A stretch of DNA of 63,516 nucleotides. It comes from Rhodothermaceae bacterium (GTDB taxonomy: Bacteria; Bacteroidota; Rhodothermia; Rhodothermales; Bin80). The notes below the pieces were generated by a model. The model did not search any database, was not told where the DNA came from, and saw nothing but the letters and a program-made list of their open reading frames with translations. Position numbers and translations under genes: made by a program. The DNA is taken from positions 1 through 63,516 of the forward strand of contig VXSC01000038.1 of NCBI GenBank assembly GCA_009838195.1, written 5' to 3'. This document shows positions 62,655 to 63,516 of the stretch, piece after piece. Position 1 is the stretch's first letter. Every line of letters begins with the position of its first letter.

Positions 62655-63516
62655 TCACCGGATACTCATTAAATGACCGACGTGCGAGGAAGATGTATTG
62701 CCATCAAGAGAGACTGCTGTCATGCGATACAGATAAAGCCCTGAGGGCAACGTCAGACAATTCAACTCTATCTCCTGAGTCATCCCCGGTGTCATGTTCA
62801 CCGCTGGCTTTGCGTACACGTGCCTTCCCGTGATGTCCATAACCTCCACCTGAACCTGCGCCAACCATGGAACGTCAACGACCAAACGCGTTTTGTGGAG
62901 AAACGGATTGGGATAATTGCCGTGTACGATGAATTCCTGAGGGAGATGGGCCACTTCTCCTGTATTGACAGATGAAACCACTTCTATACTGAACATCAGA
63001 CTGTCCTTAGCACCATTTGCATCTACCGCCCTGTAGGTAAACGGTACCGGCGGAGTTATCTCTATTGGGGTTCCGCTGATAGTTCGGGTGGGGAGGTCAA
63101 ACCTGAGCCCAGACGGAAGAGAGAAGAGATTCAATGTATACTGGATCGGATGTGCTCCGCCAATGACTTCGGGTAAAACAAGCGAGGTAATTGATTGTCC
63201 CCGTGTATACGATTGATTTGCAATGCTCGCTGCAAAGAAAATCCGATATACCTCTATGCTGAATTCTAACGTATCCTCGGTTCCAATTGCATCCTCTACT
63301 TTCCATGTAAAGGTTTCTCGAGCTGTGCTTTCCCATGGAGTACCGCTAATAGTGCGGGTTTCTGCATCAAATTCGAGTCCAGATGGCAAAATAGGGCTAA
63401 GTTCGTAATCATAGGGCTGAATTCCTCCTGTTGCCGTAGGCAGAACCAAATCAGCAACGGGTAACCCAATCGGATAGACCTGACTACCGACCGAGCCAGC
63501 AAGTGACAATGCCGAC
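62655..63516 (-). CDS. C-terminal part of a putative-Ig (He_PIG) protein with T9SS sorting domain
   Basis: Incomplete at the right edge; the frame is open to the last base with no real start. Two similar domains of about 85 residues can be seen, each with PSGLEFDAETRTISGTP-like (or PSGLRFDLPTRTISGTP) and FSIEVY/FSIEVV elements of the putative-Ig (He_PIG, PF05345) family. The C terminus is a T9SS type A sorting domain, with GNYPNPFLHKTRLVV, VEVMDITGRHVYAK and LPSGLYLYRMT. The protein is likely cell-surface and longer than shown. Confidence 0.82.
   Translation of the reverse strand, partial: SALSLAGSVGSQVYPIGLPVADLVLPTATGGIQPYDYELSPILPSGLEFDAETRTISGTPWESTARETFTWKVEDAIGTEDTLEFSIEVYRIFFAASIANQSYTRGQSITSLVLPEVIGGAHPIQYTLNLFSLPSGLRFDLPTRTISGTPIEITPPVPFTYRAVDANGAKDSLMFSIEVVSSVNTGEVAHLPQEFIVHGNYPNPFLHKTRLVVDVPWLAQVQVEVMDITGRHVYAKPAVNMTPGMTQEIELNCLTLPSGLYLYRMTAVSLDGNTSSSHVGHLMSIR

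Noticed and set aside
1..63516. CRISPR arrays, tRNA or rRNA genes
   Set aside because: No regularly spaced repeats and no T-loop (GGTTCGAATCC-like) or rRNA-like segments were found in the intergenic regions.

Overview
The window is typical of the Rhodothermota/Bacteroidota branch (FCB group). Two secreted proteins end in a type IX secretion (T9SS) sorting domain with the NYPNPF signature. There is a sigma factor/FecR/TonB-receptor signalling set, several CarboxypepD-regulatory-like domains, and genes that look like the Bacteroidota-restricted families DUF4837, DUF4296 and DUF4293. Base composition is near 50% GC and genes are tightly packed on both strands. A marine or other aerobic heterotroph of the Rhodothermales/Balneolales kind is the best guess; no rRNA or tRNA gene is present to fix the taxon.

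Layout. 0-1.2 kb: a stand-alone Rnl2-like RNA ligase, divergent from the next block. 1.3-6.4 kb: trpF-trpB-trpA with overlapping genes, followed closely by two lipoproteins and a family 2 glycosyltransferase. 6.6-10.25 kb: a Fic protein and an IS1634-type insertion sequence whose right end abuts the stop codon of a DUF4293 membrane protein. 10.9-15.9 kb (minus): NAD-type isocitrate dehydrogenase, an ExbB/small membrane protein/ExbD/ExbD energising operon with a terminator, and a CtpA-like protease. 16-18.7 kb: a divergent penicillin-acylase-like protein overlapping a GlcNAc-kinase-like gene. 18.7-23 kb (minus): acs and pcrA. 23.6-29.5 kb: a nucleoside transporter, then sigma factor, FecR and STN-type TonB receptor. 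29.5-33.1 kb (minus): two NfeD proteins, an L,D-transpeptidase and fabI. 33.6-35.9 kb: lipoprotein, biotin ligase, coaX. 35.8-39.4 kb: YbaK-like deacylase, an unrecognised protein with an internal duplication, a Tat metallophosphoesterase and a CoA-binding protein. 39.7-50.5 kb: a possible phosphate/polyphosphate neighbourhood (ppk2, ppk1, TonB receptor, T9SS-secreted repeat protein, Na/Pi symporter), with pdxH and a small membrane protein between. 50.7-53.8 kb: DinB/YfiT protein, SDR, phosphoribosyltransferase, Tat aldo-keto reductase. 53.8-56 kb: two tandem paralogous exported proteins. 56-61.2 kb (minus): a five-gene operon of exported Gfo/Idh/MocA oxidoreductases and TIM-barrel isomerase/epimerase-like proteins. 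61.5-63.5 kb: RDD protein, a decayed apbE remnant, and the C-terminal part of a putative-Ig T9SS protein leaving the window.

How parts fit: ExbB/ExbD would energise the two TonB receptors encoded here. One receptor is under sigma/FecR control; the other is followed by a T9SS-secreted partner and a Na/Pi symporter next to both polyphosphate kinases. The Tat-exported sugar-oxidoreductase operon points to periplasmic carbohydrate or cyclitol catabolism. No CRISPR array, prophage or complete multi-gene defence island is visible. The best candidates for something undescribed are the duplicated-domain protein at 36.6 kb, the phosphate/polyphosphate-TonB neighbourhood, the acylase-like/GlcNAc-kinase pair and the periplasmic sugar operon. 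All functional statements rest on motif reading, not on database searches.
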